DNA from: Acidobacteriota bacterium | GTDB taxonomy: Bacteria > Acidobacteriota > Vicinamibacteria > Vicinamibacterales > UBA2999 | Length of the DNA stretch: 36,170 bases | Direction: 5' to 3' | Assembly: GCA_016184455.1 (NCBI GenBank) | Contig: JACPCS010000124.1 | Coordinates: 1-36,170, forward strand | Shown: piece by piece, positions 1-6,734 of the stretch | Position numbering within the stretch: position 1 is the stretch's first letter | Layout of the letters: each line of letters begins with the position of its first letter | Notes under the pieces: generated by a model | Database searches by the model: none | Told to the model about the DNA's origin: nothing | The model's input: only the letters and a program-made list of their open reading frames with translations | Made by a program: the position numbers and the translations under genes

Positions 1-1
1 G

Positions 2-37
2 GCGGCGATCGACGCGCTGCGCGCCGCGCTCGAGTAG
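2..37 (+). CDS. C-terminal tail of a gene entering from the left edge
   Basis: The first bases read as an open frame ending AAIDALRAALE followed by TAG at 35-37. Only eleven residues are inside the window, an alanine/leucine-rich helical tail, so the protein cannot be identified. It converges on the kinase gene, whose stop lies only 15 bases further on. It could be a chance open frame, because any frame in GC-rich DNA stays open over such a short distance. Confidence 0.35.
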   Translation, partial: AAIDALRAALE

Positions 38-52
38 CCTGGACGGCCGGTG

Positions 53-2260
53 TCAGGGGAGCGCCAGCCGGCGCTGTACCTCCGCGAGCCTCGGACTGCG
101 GCGCAGCCGATTCCAGTCGGGGAACGCGCGCGCCACCACGATGAGGACCGGCTCGCGCGCGTCGCAGGCCTCCTCCGCGAATTCCATGGCGGCATCCATC
201 TCGCCGATGGCAATCGCCGACACCGCCAGCGCCGCACGCGGGACGTACGACGTCGCGCTCAGGGCGAGACCTTCCTGGTGCAGCCCGTGCGCCTCAGCCA
301 GCCGTCCGCACTTCGCGCACGCGGCCGCGGCATACGACACGGTGTAGATGTGCCGCGCGGACACGGCGCCCGCCGCCGTGAAGGCGGCAATCGATTCGTC
401 GTACGCGCCGTGCCAATACGCGGCGAGCGCGTGGGTCCACTGCGTGAAGAGCGAATCGGGATCCCGCTGCACCGCCAGGCGCGCCGTCTCGACGGCCTCC
501 GCGGTGCGCCCCGCAAGGCCGAGCGTGAAGGCCAGGATCGCCGTCGCATAGGCAGAGAGCGGGTCCGCGGCAAGGGCCGCGCGCGCCTCGGCGACGCCTT
601 CTTCGAGCCGACCGTGGAGCATCTGCAGATTGAAGAGCGCATGCCAGCACCGCCCCTGGTGGCAGCGCGGGTTCAACTCGAGGCAGCGCCGGAATGCCGC
701 ATCGGCGCCGGGGTAGTCGCGCTCCCAGAGCATCAGCGCGAGAGCGTGCGCGCCGTGCGCCTCCGCGAGCGTTGGATCGAGCCGCACGGCGCGGCGAGCG
801 GCCGCGAGCGCCTTCGGCATCGTCTCGCCGGGCGGCGCCATGCCCCAGTAGCCGCGCACCGAGTGCGCATCGGCCAGTCCCGCCCAGGCGGCGGCAAACT
901 GCGGATCGAGGTCGACGGCGCGCCGCAGGCATGCGATCCCTTCGACGACGTGACGGCCGCGCTTGAGCAGCAGCGTGCGGCCGCGCAGATACAGCTCGTA
1001 CGCTTCCAGATTGCTCGTCGCTGTCTTCACCAGCCGCGCCGACTCGCTCGCGGTCAACGTCACCTGCAGCCGCGCCGCTATGGCGCGCGCCATCTCGTCC
1101 TGCAGGTCGAAGATGTCGGCGATCTCGCGGTCGTATCGCTCCGACCAGAGCTGGAACCCGCTCGCCGTGTCGACGAGCGTGACGGTGACGCGCACGCGAT
1201 GGCCGACGCGGCGCACGCTGCCTTCGAGGAGGGTGGCGACGTTGAGCTTCGCGCCGATCTCCCCGACATCCGTCGTCTTGTCCCTGAAGGAGAACGACGA
1301 AGTGCGCGCCGCCACGCACAGCCCCTGGATGTGCGTCAACGCATTGAGGAGTTCCTCCGCGAGCCCGTCGGCGAAGCATTCGTTCTCCGCATCGGCGCTG
1401 AGATTCTGGAACGGCAGCACCGCGATCGAGGGGCTGCGCCCCGCGTGGCCGGACGCGGCCGGCCGCAGGGCGTCGGCCACGTCCGTCATCGACGCGAACC
1501 GTGCCGGCGGCTCCTTCTCGAGGCAGCGCGCGATGACCCGCGCGAGGTCGCCGGGCACCGCCGGCGGCAGCCGCGGCGGCGCGTCGCGGAGGATAGACGA
1601 GGCGAGCTCGGCCGCCGACCGTCCGCGGAACGGACGGCTGCCGGTCGTCATCTCGTAGAGCATCACGCCGAGCGAGAAGATGTCGCTGCGGTGATCGACG
1701 TCGAGTCCCTTCACCTGCTCGGGCGACATGTAGGACGGCGTGCCGAGCATCGCGCCGAGCTCGGTGGCCAGCGGCGTCGCCGCGTCTCGGCCAACGCACG
1801 CGACCTCTCGCGTCTTGGCCAGCCCGAAGTCGAGCACCTTGGCCCGGCCGCGCTCGTCGACGATGACGTTGGCCGGCTTCAGATCGCGATGGACGATGCC
1901 CTTCTCGTGCGCAGACGCGACCGCCTCGGCGATCTGCCGTGCGACGTCGAGCACCTGCTCGATCGCCAGCGGCCGCTCGGCCATCCATGCCTCGAGGGTC
2001 CGCCCGGCGACGAGCTCCATCGTGAGGAAGTGCGTGTCCGCGCACTGTTCGACGGAGTAGATCGTGACGATGTTGGGATGGTTGAGCGCCGCCACCGCGC
2101 GCGCCTCGCGGCGAAAGCGCTCGAGCCGTTCAGGATCGCAGGCCGTCTCGCGCGGAAGCACCTTCAGCGCGACGTCGCGGCCGAGGACCGTATCGGTGGC
2201 CCGAAAGACGGCGCCCATGCCGCCCGATCCGAGCAGCGACACGATCGAGTAGTGGCCCAA
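53..2260 (-). CDS. Ser/Thr protein kinase with TolB-like and TPR regions
   Basis: A Hanks-type kinase domain fills about residues 1-265: glycine loop GSGGMG at 11-16, ATP-anchoring Lys33, catalytic loop HRDLKPAN from 124 with Asp126, DFG at 144-146, activation-segment end SPE at 179-181 and the DIFSLG helix near 193. A linker and a TolB/adenylate-cyclase-associated-like segment follow (IAVLPFQNLS, then WSERYDREIADIFDLQDE), and the C-terminal 330 residues are TPR-like helical hairpins (AAWAGLADAHS, AEAHGAHALAL). This kinase-TPR architecture is common in Acidobacteriota; it probably phosphorylates partners bound by the TPR region, substrate unknown. There is no transmembrane segment, so it is likely cytoplasmic. 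The chosen start is TTG at 2258-2260. Homologous-looking residues (LIGPGDR) continue upstream in frame without an ATG, and GGAGG lies 5 bases before an in-frame ATT, so the true start may be about 10-15 residues earlier. Confidence 0.9.
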   Translation of the reverse strand: MGHYSIVSLLGSGGMGAVFRATDTVLGRDVALKVLPRETACDPERLERFRREARAVAALNHPNIVTIYSVEQCADTHFLTMELVAGRTLEAWMAERPLAIEQVLDVARQIAEAVASAHEKGIVHRDLKPANVIVDERGRAKVLDFGLAKTREVACVGRDAATPLATELGAMLGTPSYMSPEQVKGLDVDHRSDIFSLGVMLYEMTTGSRPFRGRSAAELASSILRDAPPRLPPAVPGDLARVIARCLEKEPPARFASMTDVADALRPAASGHAGRSPSIAVLPFQNLSADAENECFADGLAEELLNALTHIQGLCVAARTSSFSFRDKTTDVGEIGAKLNVATLLEGSVRRVGHRVRVTVTLVDTASGFQLWSERYDREIADIFDLQDEMARAIAARLQVTLTASESARLVKTATSNLEAYELYLRGRTLLLKRGRHVVEGIACLRRAVDLDPQFAAAWAGLADAHSVRGYWGMAPPGETMPKALAAARRAVRLDPTLAEAHGAHALALMLWERDYPGADAAFRRCLELNPRCHQGRCWHALFNLQMLHGRLEEGVAEARAALAADPLSAYATAILAFTLGLAGRTAEAVETARLAVQRDPDSLFTQWTHALAAYWHGAYDESIAAFTAAGAVSARHIYTVSYAAAACAKCGRLAEAHGLHQEGLALSATSYVPRAALAVSAIAIGEMDAAMEFAEEACDAREPVLIVVARAFPDWNRLRRSPRLAEVQRRLALP

Positions 2261-2423
2261 CCGATCGCCCGGTCCAATGAGCGCCCGAATGGCATCCTCC
2301 GTTCCGCGTCAGCGCGGCTTCCGGGAGATGCGACGCGAGTGCCAGCACGGTTTCCGGAAGAAATTCAGCGGGGCTGCTGCGCGGGTGGCAGTTTCTGCCG
2401 CGCGGAGCGGCGCGAGGCGAGGC

Positions 2424-2458
2424 AAAAACGTCGTACCTATCGCGTTCCGGCGCGATAG
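2424..2458 (-). terminator. Hairpin overlapping the stop codon of the Gly/Tyr-rich gene
   Basis: On the minus strand CTATCGCG and CGCGATAG form a perfect 8-bp stem (2437-2444 with 2451-2458) around a 6-base loop. Its 3' arm contains the TAG stop of the upstream gene. Eight bases further on is a run of five T (2424-2428). The structure resembles an intrinsic terminator, although the T tract is short and not directly adjacent to the stem. Confidence 0.5.
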
Positions 2459-2823
2459 CCGTCTTCGTATCCCTGACGGAAGCCCGCGCGGTAGTTGGTT
2501 CGATAGGCGTCACGCGAGCCGTAGGCGCCTGCGTAGCCGCGATCGCCGCGGCGATAGTCGCCGCTCTCGGCCGGGTCGTACCTCGCGCCGCGGCGGCCGT
2601 CCGCCAGCCCGCGGTCGTATCCGTCGTCGTAGCCGCGCGCGAACGCCGGCTCGTGGTACCCGGGTGGGACCTCGCGCGGAGGCTGCCCGCTGCGGAGCGC
2701 TGACACCGGCGGTCGGGCGCGGCCGCGTCGCTGGTCGTCGGTCGCGTATGCGTGCGGCGGCGCGGCGCAGAGAACCGTCACCACGGCCGCGAGCGCGAGC
2801 GAGAACCATCGAAGACCCTGCAT
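2437..2823 (-). CDS. Small exported Gly/Tyr-rich repeat protein
   Basis: The 128-residue product starts with a signal peptide (hydrophobic SLALAAVVTVLCAA, likely cut after AYA at 25-27). After a basic, proline-rich linker the C-terminal half consists of degenerate Gly-Tyr units, clearest in ARGYDDGYDRG at 62-72 and FRQGYEDGYRAG at 115-126, separated by DYRRGDRGYAGAYG. Such low-complexity YxxGY-type proteins occur in soil bacteria, but I know no established function; an extracellular or surface role is inferred. ATG at 2823 is preferred because a sigma-54-like element lies just upstream (2840-2855) and would place the transcript start near 2829. An in-frame ATG at 2856 would lie upstream of that start. 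It ends in a hairpin that overlaps its stop. Confidence 0.7.
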   Translation of the reverse strand: MQGLRWFSLALAAVVTVLCAAPPHAYATDDQRRGRARPPVSALRSGQPPREVPPGYHEPAFARGYDDGYDRGLADGRRGARYDPAESGDYRRGDRGYAGAYGSRDAYRTNYRAGFRQGYEDGYRAGTR

Positions 2824-2839
2824 GGCGTACCCCGGATGG

Positions 2840-2870
2840 TGCAAGGGCCGATCCATGCAAATACCTGATT
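2840..2870 (-). promoter_or_regulatory. Candidate sigma-54 (-24/-12) promoter with adjacent IHF-like site
   Basis: On the minus strand TGGATC-GGCCC-TTGCA (2855 down to 2840) has TGG and TTGC at the spacing of the RpoN consensus TGGCAC-N5-TTGC. Two bases upstream, AATCAGGTATTTG (2858-2870) fits the IHF consensus WATCARNNNNTTR. The element sits 17 bases before the ATG of the Gly/Tyr-rich exported protein. No enhancer-binding regulator is encoded in the window. Confidence 0.5.
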
Positions 2871-2922
2871 TTTCGAGGCTTTTCGTGACGCCGGTGTCCG
2901 CCGCCGGGGTCACCCGCGGAGG

Positions 2923-3243
2923 TCACCTCATGAAGCCGCGCAGAAACTCGCGCGTCAGCCGCTCGACCAGAGCCGCAAGCGTCTCGCCCTCCAGCATGAA
3001 CGCCGCCGCCCCGACGTTCCACCCGAGACGATAGGCCCGGCCGCGGGCCGAGACCCAGATCTGCCGCGCGGGCGCAAACGGGCTGACGACGAAGGTGACG
3101 GGTTGGGGCCGGTCGAACGTGAGCTGCAGAATGCCGTGCTGCCGGTCGACGTCGAAGCCCTCGTGATCGGCCAGCGGCAGCAGTGCGCGCAGCGTCTCAT
3201 CGAGCGCACGATCGGCCGCGTGCCGGAATTCGGACTCCGTCAA
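2923..3243 (-). CDS. cyaY: CyaY/frataxin-like iron-binding protein
   Basis: The 106-residue product has the frataxin pattern: an acidic first helix (TESEFRHAADRALDETLRALL), a loop, then the beta sheet with GILQLTFDRPQPVTFVV, the invariant Gln-x-Trp (QIWVSARGRAYRL) and a second helix ending GETLAALVERLTREFL. This matches CyaY in length and order. CyaY binds iron on its acidic helix and modulates the cysteine desulfurase IscS during Fe-S assembly in the cytoplasm. Here Glu3, Glu5, Asp11, Asp15, Glu16, Asp26 and Glu28 could supply the acidic ridge. The start is TTG at 3241-3243, overlapping the TGA of the upstream VWA gene, so translation is probably coupled. A long overlapping frame extends upstream through the VWA gene and can hide the true N-terminus. 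No isc or suf gene is nearby. Confidence 0.85.
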   Translation of the reverse strand: MTESEFRHAADRALDETLRALLPLADHEGFDVDRQHGILQLTFDRPQPVTFVVSPFAPARQIWVSARGRAYRLGWNVGAAAFMLEGETLAALVERLTREFLRGFMR

Positions 3244-4163
3244 TCCGTTGCAGAGAGGCGATCGGACGACGCGACGTACGTGCGCCGCGCGCGGGCCGTC
3301 ATCCCCGGCTGCTTCATCCGGACGACGAGCTTGTGCTCCTTGCCGTCGAGGGACGCGGGCGAGAACCCCAGCGTGTACTGGCTGTGCAGCTCCTGGGCGA
3401 CACGCGTGAAGGTCGGGGCGAGATCGTCGGTCTTCTTGAGCTCGAAATAGCCGCCGCCGGTCTCGTCCGCGAGCCGCCGCAGCCCGCGATCGGGCCGCGT
3501 GCGCACCATCCGCTGGCCGTTGAAGTACTCCGACTCGAGCCCGATCGCGTAGATCATCGCCTCGTCGTCCTTGGCGCGCTCGAGCACGTCGCCCATGCCG
3601 CGCCGGCTCGCGGTATCGTCGCCATCGGTGAAGACGAGCACGACCTTGCGGCCCTCGACGCCCTTCAGCATGTCGATGCTCTCGTAGGTCGCGTCGTACA
3701 GCCGCGTCGGGTTGCCGAACTGGAGGTCCTTGAGCGCAAAGACGAGATCGTCGCGGTCGTTGGTGAAGGTGCCGCTGAATTGAATCTTGTCGCTGAACGA
3801 GCCGACCTGCCCTTTGTCCTCGGGCAGCATGCGCAGAACGAACTGCTCCGCGGCGGCCTGCAGCCGATCGAGGTTGGCCGTCATGCTCGCGCTGTAATCG
3901 AGCATCACGACGACCGTGAAGGGCTGCACGTCGTTCTGAAAGAAGGTGATCTCCTGCGGCTTGCCGTTGTCGAGGATCGTGAACTCGTCCTGTTCGAGGC
4001 CGGGCACCAGACGCCCCTGCGCGTCGAGCACGGTGGCGACGACCGGCACGATGCGCGTGCTCGATCGGAAGATCGGTTCCTGCCCCTCGACTTCGGTCAG
4101 GGCCAGTCCCGAGACGACGGCGAACGAGGCAGATACCAGCGCAGGAATCACGAAAGACCGCAT
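3240..4163 (-). CDS. Exported VWA-domain protein, Acidobacterial VWFA-related type
   Basis: The 307-residue protein starts with a signal peptide (MRSFVIPALVSASFAVVSGLA). A short beta-rich N-terminal part (PVVATVLDAQGRLVPGL, DEFTILDNGKPQEITFF) leads into a von Willebrand factor A domain with an intact MIDAS: DYSAS at 89-93, a later Thr in NPTRLYDAT, and the FTDGDD strand. This is the architecture of the VWFA-related family abundant in Acidobacteria, probably an adhesion or metal-dependent binding protein outside the inner membrane; the ligand is unknown. ATG 4163 is favoured over an in-frame TTG at 4181 because the signal peptide begins there and a -10-like box (TAAGCT) lies 8 bases upstream. 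Its TGA overlaps the TTG of cyaY. Confidence 0.88.
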   Translation of the reverse strand: MRSFVIPALVSASFAVVSGLALTEVEGQEPIFRSSTRIVPVVATVLDAQGRLVPGLEQDEFTILDNGKPQEITFFQNDVQPFTVVVMLDYSASMTANLDRLQAAAEQFVLRMLPEDKGQVGSFSDKIQFSGTFTNDRDDLVFALKDLQFGNPTRLYDATYESIDMLKGVEGRKVVLVFTDGDDTASRRGMGDVLERAKDDEAMIYAIGLESEYFNGQRMVRTRPDRGLRRLADETGGGYFELKKTDDLAPTFTRVAQELHSQYTLGFSPASLDGKEHKLVVRMKQPGMTARARRTYVASSDRLSATD

Positions 4164-4171
4164 ACAAGGCC

Positions 4172-4200
4172 AGCTTAGCAACGTTTGTTCCGCCGGGCAA
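4172..4200 (-). promoter_or_regulatory. Promoter of the VWA-cyaY operon
   Basis: On the minus strand TTGCCC (4195-4200), a 17-base spacer and TAAGCT (4172-4177) resemble -35 and -10 boxes. The -10 ends 8 bases before the ATG at 4163 and there is no Shine-Dalgarno sequence, so the message would be leaderless or nearly so. Confidence 0.45.
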
Positions 4201-4213
4201 ACCGGGGTTGTCG

Positions 4214-4219
4214 TAAGAT
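4214..4219 (+). promoter_or_regulatory. -10 box of the TonB receptor operon
   Basis: TAAGAT lies exactly 7 bases before the ATG at 4227, so transcription would begin at or next to the start codon. No good -35 box and no Shine-Dalgarno sequence are visible. It sits back to back with the minus-strand promoter of the VWA gene. Confidence 0.4.
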
Positions 4220-4226
4220 TTGCGCG

Positions 4227-6419
4227 ATGCGCACTGCCATTCTTTGCCTTGTGTCCACGTTCATCGCGGTTGCCGCCGAGGCCCAGGTCTCCGGCGTCGT
4301 CGTCGACGCGTCGGGCGCTCCGGTTGCGGGCGCGACGGTGACCGCCGGCACCTCCTCGGCGACCACCGGCGACGACGGTGTGTTCTCGCTGCCGGACGCG
4401 CCGGCAGGGGCGGAGCTGCAGGTCACCGCAGCTGGATTCGCCCCGGCCTCGATGCCGGTGCAGGGCGACGCGCAGCAGCTGCGAGTGGTCCTCCAGCCGG
4501 CGCCGTTCGTCGACACCGTGGTTGTGACGGCCTCGCGCGGCGCGGCGCGTCTCGCCACGCCGGAGGCGACGACGGTCCTGACGTCCGCCGAGCTGCTGAC
4601 GTCGGCGGCCGGTGCACTGGACGATGCGCTGCGGAACACGCCGGGCTTCAGCCTGTTCCGGCGGTCCTCGTCACGCGTGTCGAATCCCACCACGCAGGGC
4701 GTGACACTGCGGGGCGTCTCCGGCTCGGGCGCGAGCCGGACCCTCGTGCTGGCCGACGGCCTGCCGCTCAACGATCCGTTCGGCAGCTGGGTCTACTGGA
4801 ACCGCATCCCGCAGGCGGCCGTCGATCGCGTCGAAATCGTGCGCGGCGCGACGGGCGACCTGTACGGGGCCGATGCGCTCGGCGGCGTCGTGCAGGTGCT
4901 GACGTTCGCGCCGGGGCGCACGCGCTTCCGTGCCTCGGGCGAGGCCGGGTCGCACGACACGGCGCGCTTCTCCGGCTTCGGCGGGACACAGCGCGGACCG
5001 TGGAGCGTCGATGCGGCCGGCGAATGGCTGCGCACCGACGGGGTCGTCGTCGTCGGCGAGGAATCCCGCGGTCCGGTCGACGTCCGCGCCGACAGCGACT
5101 ACGCGAGCGGCTTTTTCGGCGGCGGTTACAACGCGGGGCAGTGGCACGCGACGGTGAGGCTCAGCCTCTACGACGAGGAGCGCGGCAACGGTACACCGGT
5201 GACCGTCAACAACACGAACTGGACGCAAGTATCGGGCGAGGCCGGCGGATCGGTGGGCGAGAGCGCCTGGCAGGTCCGCGCCTCGGGCGGCACGCAGGAC
5301 TACTACCAGACATTCAGCGCCGTAGCCGCGGGCCGCGCCACCGAGCGCCTCACGTTCGAGCAGACGATCCCGACCTCGTTTTCGACCGCGTCGGGGCAGT
5401 GGACGCGCGGGACGGCCGAGCAGGTGTGGCTGCTCGGCGCGGAATTCAAGCGGGCGGAGGGCAATCAGGAGGAGGCCCGGTACTCGGTGACCGGCGTGCC
5501 GAGCGGCCCGTTCCCGTCAGGAGGCACGGAGACGAGCGGGGCGATGTTCGCGCGGATCAGTCTCACACCGCGCGATCCGCTGACGGTGGTGATCGGCATG
5601 CGGGGCGACTTCTGGCAGTCCACGCCGAACGACGACACGCAGCCGACGCACTCCGCACAGTTTTTCAGCCCGCGCGTGTCCGCCGCTTGGCGGTTCTCGC
5701 CGATCGTCTCGGTGCACGCGTCGGCGTACCGCGCGCACCGAACACCGACGCTGAACGAGCTGCACCGCCGCTTCGCGGTCGGCAACGCCGTGACGAACGC
5801 CAACCCGGAGCTCGATCCGGAGCACCTCACCGGTGTCGAGGGCGGCGCACTCTTCTCGTGGCGACAACTGTCGGCGCGAATGACCGGATTCTGGAACGAG
5901 CTCGACGGCGCGATCACCAATGTGACGCTGACGCCGCCGCCGGTGCCGGGGCAGATCACGCGGCAGCGGCAGAACACCGACACGGTACGCGCGCGCGGCC
6001 TCGAGGTCGAAGCCGATCTCCGGCCGCACCCGCAGCTGACCGTGAGCGCGCTCGCCGGCGTGACGCGGTCGACCGTCGCCGAGGCGCCGAGGCAGCCGCT
6101 GCTCATCGACAAGCGCGTGCAGCAGGTGCCCTCCTATCAGCTGGGCGCCACGGTCACCTACGTCGATCCGCGCGGCTTCACCGGATCGCTCCAGGCGCGC
6201 CGCGTCGGCCTGCAGTACGACGACGACCTGAACACGTTCAGGCTGGAGCCGTTCGGCGTGGTCGACCTGTTCCTCGGGCAGCGCCTGATGCAGGGGCTGC
6301 ACGTGTTCGCCGCGGTCGAGAATCTCGGCGACCTCGATTACGACGTGGGGCGGACGCCGATCCGGACGATCGGCTGGCCGCGCACGGTACGGATCGGCCT
6401 CAGAGTCTTCCTGCCCTGA
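4227..6419 (+). CDS. TonB-dependent outer-membrane receptor with regulatory-like N-terminus
   Basis: The 730-residue protein has a signal peptide (MRTAILCLVSTFIAVAAEA), a carboxypeptidase-regulatory-like Ig fold (VSGVVVDASGAPVAGATVT, about 20-95), a TonB plug (VVVTASRG, LRNTPGFSLF, QGVTLRGVSGSGASRTLVLADG, VEIVRGATGDLYGADALGGVV, about 105-235) and a 22-strand-type barrel to the C-terminus. It imports a ligand across the outer membrane using TonB energy; BtuB-like length suggests a siderophore, cobalamin or heme-sized ligand, but this cannot be read from the sequence. It ends VFLP, not the usual aromatic residue. The ABM-fold gene starts 2 bases after its stop, so the two form an operon. An in-frame upstream start at 4185 was rejected because the signal peptide starts at 4227. 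Confidence 0.9.
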   Translation: MRTAILCLVSTFIAVAAEAQVSGVVVDASGAPVAGATVTAGTSSATTGDDGVFSLPDAPAGAELQVTAAGFAPASMPVQGDAQQLRVVLQPAPFVDTVVVTASRGAARLATPEATTVLTSAELLTSAAGALDDALRNTPGFSLFRRSSSRVSNPTTQGVTLRGVSGSGASRTLVLADGLPLNDPFGSWVYWNRIPQAAVDRVEIVRGATGDLYGADALGGVVQVLTFAPGRTRFRASGEAGSHDTARFSGFGGTQRGPWSVDAAGEWLRTDGVVVVGEESRGPVDVRADSDYASGFFGGGYNAGQWHATVRLSLYDEERGNGTPVTVNNTNWTQVSGEAGGSVGESAWQVRASGGTQDYYQTFSAVAAGRATERLTFEQTIPTSFSTASGQWTRGTAEQVWLLGAEFKRAEGNQEEARYSVTGVPSGPFPSGGTETSGAMFARISLTPRDPLTVVIGMRGDFWQSTPNDDTQPTHSAQFFSPRVSAAWRFSPIVSVHASAYRAHRTPTLNELHRRFAVGNAVTNANPELDPEHLTGVEGGALFSWRQLSARMTGFWNELDGAITNVTLTPPPVPGQITRQRQNTDTVRARGLEVEADLRPHPQLTVSALAGVTRSTVAEAPRQPLLIDKRVQQVPSYQLGATVTYVDPRGFTGSLQARRVGLQYDDDLNTFRLEPFGVVDLFLGQRLMQGLHVFAAVENLGDLDYDVGRTPIRTIGWPRTVRIGLRVFLP

Positions 6420-6421
6420 TC

Positions 6422-6715
6422 ATGCCTGCCACGGTTCATGTCATCGCCCGCTTCGTTGCCAAAGCGGGCAAGGAAGACGAGCTGAAGAGCGTGCTCACGG
6501 CGCTCATTCCGCCGACCCGGCGCGAGATTGCCTGCTACCAGTACGACCTGCTGCGCAACCCGGCGGATCCACGCGAGTTCTGCTTCGTCGAGCGCTGGGA
6601 GAGCAGCGAGGCGCTCGAGCAGCACCTGACCACGCCGCACGTCAAAACCGCGCTGGCGCAGGCGCAGCCGCTCGTCGAATCTCCACCGGACATCCGCCGA
6701 TATCAGATTCTCTGA
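6422..6715 (+). CDS. ABM-domain monooxygenase-like protein (YgiN type)
   Basis: This 97-residue protein matches the small dimeric alpha/beta-barrel antibiotic-biosynthesis-monooxygenase fold: first strand HVIARFVAKAGKEDEL, helix LKSVLTALIPPTRREIACYQYDLLRNP, strand FCFVERWES and helix SSEALEQHLTTPHVKTAL. Family members such as YgiN oxidise quinols, and related IsdG-type proteins degrade heme, without metal or flavin prosthetic groups of their own. It is cytoplasmic. The 2-base gap to the TonB receptor stop indicates one operon, so modification of the imported ligand is a reasonable but unproven idea. Confidence 0.82.
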   Translation: MPATVHVIARFVAKAGKEDELKSVLTALIPPTRREIACYQYDLLRNPADPREFCFVERWESSEALEQHLTTPHVKTALAQAQPLVESPPDIRRYQIL

Positions 6716-6721
6716 GACTGT

Positions 6722-6727
6722 TATGAT
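6722..6727 (+). promoter_or_regulatory. -10 box of the DsbA-family gene
   Basis: TATGAT ends 7 bases before the ATG at 6735, with no Shine-Dalgarno sequence between. The spacing would give a leaderless message starting at the signal-peptide methionine. It supports choosing 6735 over the two ATG codons at 6723 and 6726 that lie inside the box. No convincing -35 box is visible. Confidence 0.4.
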
Positions 6728-6734
6728 GGCCGCT

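Noticed and set aside
50..2458. Very long plus-strand open frame opposite the kinase
   Set aside because: It is Arg-rich shadow sequence of the high-GC kinase gene; no domain is recognisable and the minus strand gives a full kinase.
2885..2916. GTGAC...GTCAC inverted pair before cyaY end
   Set aside because: Only 5-bp arms separated by a long spacer; expected by chance in such DNA.
2923..4200. 425-codon minus frame covering VWA and cyaY regions
   Set aside because: Only the last 106 codons are real (cyaY); the rest is an out-of-frame reading of the VWA gene.
4220..6715. 831-codon frame across the TonB receptor and ABM gene
   Set aside because: Only its last 97 codons (ABM protein) are coding; the rest is an Arg/Ala-rich shadow.
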